Assembly (NCBI GenBank): GCA_030141605.1 | Contig: JAQGDQ010000050.1 | Span: 135,971-199,970, forward strand | Reading direction: 5' to 3' | Length of the DNA stretch: 64,000 bases | Source of the DNA: Tubiluchus corallicola | Taxonomy: Eukaryota; Priapulida; Priapulimorpha; Priapulimorphida; Tubiluchidae | Part shown: one piece after another, positions 60,351 through 64,000 of the stretch | Position numbering within the stretch: the stretch's first letter is position 1 | How the letters are laid out: each line of letters starts with the position of its first letter | Program-made: the position numbers and the translations under genes | Notes under the pieces: generated by a model | Databases searched by the model: none | Seen by the model: the letters and a program-made list of their open reading frames with translations, nothing else | What the model was told of the DNA's origin: nothing

Positions 60351-61269
60351 TGTTGTGATTCCGAATTATTTCGTTCGTTTGTTGGTGTTCAGAGAAGATG
60401 TACATGCATCAGAATGTGACTATGACATCTCTGACAGGTTAGTATTTCATCTCAAAGGACTATCTTGATAATGAACTAAGATCTGGTCCTGCCATAATGG
60501 AATATGTAAAAAATCTTGCAAAGGGCATAGTTTATCGAAAAAATTGAATTTGATGCCAAATAGCTTTAAAAAGGGAGAGAAAGAGAGCCTGTCCTGATCG
60601 TGCACTGTTAACACTAATTTGTCTAATTTATTGCAGTCAGAAAGGTTGCCTAAACCTTAGTGGGTATTGATTCACTTGCTCTTACCTGTGATTTTGTATT
60701 AATTGTGCTGTGAAAATAATCCAGTCAAAAAAATAATCATTAGAGAAACATAACGATTTGTATAAATTGTGGCCACACTAATAATACATATTATTAACAA
60801 AATTCAAATTTAACTGTTACACTTTACATTTCAAATTAAGTTACAAATCATAACAAAAATAATCACATAAACGCAGCAGTTTAAATGAATAATCTCATAG
60901 AGCAAAGTTTATTGAGCAAATGTTAACCCCAAAGTATTCACAAATCTGTATACTCCACACAGCCTTGGTGTTCTAATTTTATATAATTATTATTTCTCAA
61001 GCTTTATTTCAGGTCATATGGAAATCAATTGAATTTGAAGTGATTATTTGTAGAAAATGACATAATTTAAATTACCCTTGAGAAAGCAATTCTTAAAGGA
61101 CAAGAAAATGGGTACCTGAAAATCGTCTTAAAAAATTATAATACTTTACAGCTTTTTATGCATCTATCGTACTCGCGTTAAAAGGAATTTTTGTTTGTTT
61201 TCATTTTAAATCTCCCTCAATACTGTTCCGAAGTCGCCATAACATGACGTCACAACGCAAACGTAAATC
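60351..61269. other. no gene seen
   Basis: AT-rich spacer between the 5S-like sequence and repeat R1 copy 2. If the 5S-like stretch heads a SINE, its body would be at the left of this interval, but no clear end was seen. Confidence 0.4.
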
Positions 61270-61662
61270 AGGGGAAGAAAAGGCAATGTTAAATTATGTC
61301 TCAAAAAACTTTCCATGCAAATCTACGTTACTTAGTATTTCGCTTACGTGCTCAAGAGACTTATGTAACTAGAAATAATAATTTAAAATGTTTGTGATTA
61401 TTGGCAAAGTGCTGCTGACTCACCCTTCAGGGTGCGCCACTCACTAACCAAAAACGTATTTTTAGTTTCATTGACAAAATAGGTACAGAAATTTAGAATT
61501 CTACTTAGTTAGTAACATGTGTGTTACGCATGCTCTGTTATCTTTTAAACTTTACGCAACGTTATCTAAACTTGTTTCAAACGTCCTATTATAAAAAGGC
61601 TGCGCCTAGCGGTCATCGCGGGAGTTTAAATTCACAAGTTTTATACAACGTTACTGCCGACG
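61270..61662 (+). repeat. dispersed repeat family R1, copy 2
   Basis: Same orientation and block order as 32586-32982: GGAAGAAAAGGCAAT, CAAAAAACTTTCCA, TGCTGACTCACCC, CACTCACTAACCAAAAACG, TACTTAGTTAGTAACATG and GGTCATCGCGGGAGTTT. The copies share no flanking homology beyond an ATGACGTCA upstream of each. Confidence 0.85.
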
Positions 61663-61907
61663 CAAGCCCTGCATGCAAAAGGCAGTATATAACTGGTACC
61701 AGATTTTAAGACGAATTTTTAAGCTTGATCTAAGTGGCGGTGTTTCTTGTGCTTTAAGAACGTGAAATTGAAGCAACGAAGTTTCGAAACACATTATTTT
61801 TCCAAAAAATAACATTGATCCCCTTAAACATTGCGTCATTTTAAATCAATCTGATTTTTAATGGTAATTAGTCAAAGTGCTGTGGATACCTAATAGAGAG
61901 CAGAAAG

Positions 61908-62124
<217 letters not shown>

Positions 62125-62249
62125 CATGAGGGGAAGCGATAGGGAAACATAGGAAAAAAGAGGAATAAAGAGGGAGGAAAAGAGAGCGAGGGAGAAATAG
62201 AAGAGACAGGGAAGGAGAGGGATAGAATGAGAGAGGCATTTTCCTACAT

Positions 62250-62788
62250 GCATATATATATATATATGTTCTAACGGCTTAGCTAAGATAATACAAGAAT
62301 ATTAATAAGAAAATCTTTAGTAAAGGAATATCAGTCGCAAAACATAAAAAATAAACAATGCCACTCGATATTATAAATATCATACCTACATTTTCCATGT
62401 AAATCCTGAGTTTTAAAATTTGAATTTGATTTTAAACAAAAGTGCTCTAGCTGGGGTTAGATAAGCTGAGGATCGACTTCTAAGTTGTTCGTAGTAGTTC
62501 ATTCATTTCATTTTTTACTTCATCTAATATTCAACCGATTTTACATAAAATCCAACAACATTATTTATAAATACTTTATTATTGTAAACGACGACATTTC
62601 AAGAACAAGCTAATTCTCATCTTCACACCACTGTATTATTAAAAAAATTTGTAATAATAGTTCGGGATTCTATTTAAAAAGCAAATAACTGTTCTTTCAA
62701 CATTTACTGAAACTATCATAGTTTCGTTTAGTTACAAGTGAATTGTGTTTCATCCGCAAATACAATTATTACATATTTTGTCGCGCAG
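62250..62788. other. upstream of the GT31 exon; start exon not found
   Basis: A short (AT)n run at about 62252-62270, then AT-rich sequence ending in a good splice acceptor (ATTTTGTCGCGCAG, AG at 62787-62788). An upstream exon with the start codon and membrane anchor should precede it, but none could be picked with confidence. Confidence 0.4.
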
Positions 62789-63770
62789 GTTGGAAAAAAA
62801 ATTGGCGGGGAATGAAAGAATTAGTTTGAACAAAGACAAAACTACTAGGGCTACAACATCGGACGTATCGTGGTATGGTCCCTCTTCAGAATTTGTGGCA
62901 AACAACATCAGCTACGGATACACCTATCCAAATTCTAAGACAAAATCATCCAATATGACTCTACTCATAGCCATCCTTTCAAGTCCTAATGAAAACGACC
63001 TACGGCTTGAAATGAGGAAGACCTGGGGAAAAGTTATAGATCAGCTTGGCGATGTTGCTTTAGTGTTTGTCTTGGGTAATTTAAGTGATACTGCTTTTTT
63101 GAAAGACAATAAAGAAGAGATGATGAATTATTCAGATTTGATTATTGGCAACTTTTTAGACAGTTACAAGAATATAACTCTAAAGTCGATCTTGATTTTG
63201 CACGTAGCTGAAAAAATATGCCCAGCTTGTAAGTACGTCATGAAAACTGACATGGATTCCTGGGTCAACGTTTATCAATTGGTTCAATTTTTACGTAGAC
63301 GGGGCAAAGAAAACAATGTGATGATAGGAAAAATAACTATAAACAACACTGTGAGCCGAGAAAAGAATCACAAGTGGTATGTTTCGGAACATAATTACAA
63401 CAAACCTCGGTATCCTCGGTATCTACAAGGTGCTGGTTATGTTATGAGCATGGACGTTGCACAAGTGTTGTACGAACATTCGCGAAACACAAGAGTTGTG
63501 CCAGCAGTGGAAGACGCTTATATATCGGGAATTGTTGCAGAAAAGGCTGGCGTTGTTAGGCTCCAAGACGAGCATGTGTATAGAGAACTTTCATGTGTGT
63601 ATGAACCTTTGGAACACGTACATGTTGTGCATCACGTAAACGACTACACTAGGAAAATACTTTTTGACAGAATGCGAATGTACTGGAAAGATGTCAACGC
63701 CAGCTACGTGCTAAGCAATTGGTTGAAACCTTCGCAGAATAAAAATCTTACCAAACTGTGCTATACTTGA
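62789..63770 (+). CDS. beta-1,3-galactosyltransferase-like GT31 enzyme, terminal exon
   Basis: Golgi type II glycosyltransferase (Galactosyl_T family) that would transfer galactose or GlcNAc in beta-1,3 linkage; acceptor unknown. The exon begins after the acceptor at 62788, one base into a codon split with an earlier exon, and encodes about 327 residues to TGA at 63768-63770. Family motifs in order: LRLEMRKTWGK (RxxWG, 63015-63029), SDLIIGNFLDSYKNITLKS, the donor-binding DxD in KTDMDSWVN (63249-63257), YPRYLQGAGYVMS and the catalytic-loop VEDAYISG. The first ATG in frame is inside the domain, and the frame lacks the N-terminal signal anchor, so the 5' exon is missing or lies upstream. Several N-glycosylation sequons (NMT, NLS, NYS, NIT, NNT) fit a lumenal domain. 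Overall length fits the lumenal part of B3GALT proteins. Confidence 0.92.
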
Positions 63771-63916
63771 ATTATTTCTGGCATCTGCTACTAGCAGCAA
63801 TGTAGCATTTGTTTGCTTTTATCATTCCGAATTTTTAGCACAAAGAGTTTTAATTGGTTTCAACCTTCATATTACAAATATCGTACATTTGTGTGTACGT
63901 CTGCTGTTTGTGCTCT

Positions 63917-63941
63917 TTATAAGCATTATTGATGCTTATAA
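63917..63941 (+). other. 10-bp hairpin in the GT31 3' UTR
   Basis: TTATAAGCAT and ATGCTTATAA pair perfectly around a 5-nt loop, about 20 bp upstream of the poly(A) signal. Confidence 0.6.
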
Positions 63942-63958
63942 GTGCTTTTGTACTGACA

Positions 63959-63964
63959 ATTAAA
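63959..63964 (+). terminator. poly(A) signal ATTAAA of the GT31 gene
   Basis: ATTAAA lies about 190 bp after the stop codon and is followed within 25 bp by a TG-rich stretch (TTGTTTTGTGTG), the usual layout of a cleavage and polyadenylation site. Confidence 0.6.
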
Positions 63965-64000
63965 GTCAAATAATCACATTGTATCTTGTTTTGTGTGATC

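Overview
The window is AT-rich animal (metazoan) nuclear DNA: genes are split by GT-AG introns, one codes for a class A GPCR and one for a tyrosine-kinase docking adaptor, and most of the rest is transposon debris, tandem repeats and microsatellites. The species cannot be named from this sequence; the AT-richness, compact exons and hAT, LINE and SINE-like remnants would fit many marine invertebrates.

Four protein-coding genes are supported. (1) Minus strand, 14603 to 3038: a DOK-family docking protein. I assembled 9 exons that keep phase throughout (578 codons plus stop), giving a PH domain, an IRS-type PTB domain and a tyrosine-rich tail that carries an in-frame 39-bp repeat. (2) Minus strand, 29410 (or 38011) to 18767: the B55 regulatory subunit of protein phosphatase 2A (PPP2R2 family). 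Ten exons join in phase to a complete WD40 propeller; two different first coding exons fit. (3) Minus strand, 49829 to 48762: an intronless class A GPCR whose last codons and stop lie in a transposon end. (4) Plus strand, 62789 to 63770: the catalytic exon of a beta-1,3-galactosyltransferase-like GT31 enzyme; its 5' part (membrane anchor) was not found.

By region: 1-3.0 kb is empty apart from a CA tract. 3.0-14.6 kb is the DOK gene with a decayed ORF cluster in its 9.2-12.7 kb intron. 14.6-18.7 kb is intergenic, with dispersed repeats and a fresh 190-bp tandem duplication. 18.8-29.4 kb is PPP2R2; its introns hold two structurally delimited hAT elements (19817-21318 with a perfect 8-bp target duplication; 26898-27617 with a 7/8 match) and a perfect 23-bp hairpin. 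29.4-48 kb is gene-poor, with dispersed repeats, large microsatellites, a foldback element at about 46-47 kb that contains a hammerhead-ribozyme-like core, and a possible distal PPP2R2 promoter and exon near 37.7-38.0 kb. 48.7-49.8 kb is the GPCR. 51.2-54.1 kb is a decayed LINE with endonuclease and reverse transcriptase. 54-62.7 kb is repeats, including a second foldback element, a 184-bp tandem duplication, a LINE tail and a diverged 5S-rRNA-like sequence. The window ends with the glycosyltransferase exon and its poly(A) signal.

The four genes are unrelated neighbours, as is usual in animals; nothing suggests an operon. The most unusual observations are the transposon-supplied stop codon of the GPCR, the hammerhead-like core inside a foldback repeat, the 5S-like sequence and the protein-level similarity between copies of two dispersed repeat families. 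All exon joins were made by eye from splice consensus, phase and family similarity.
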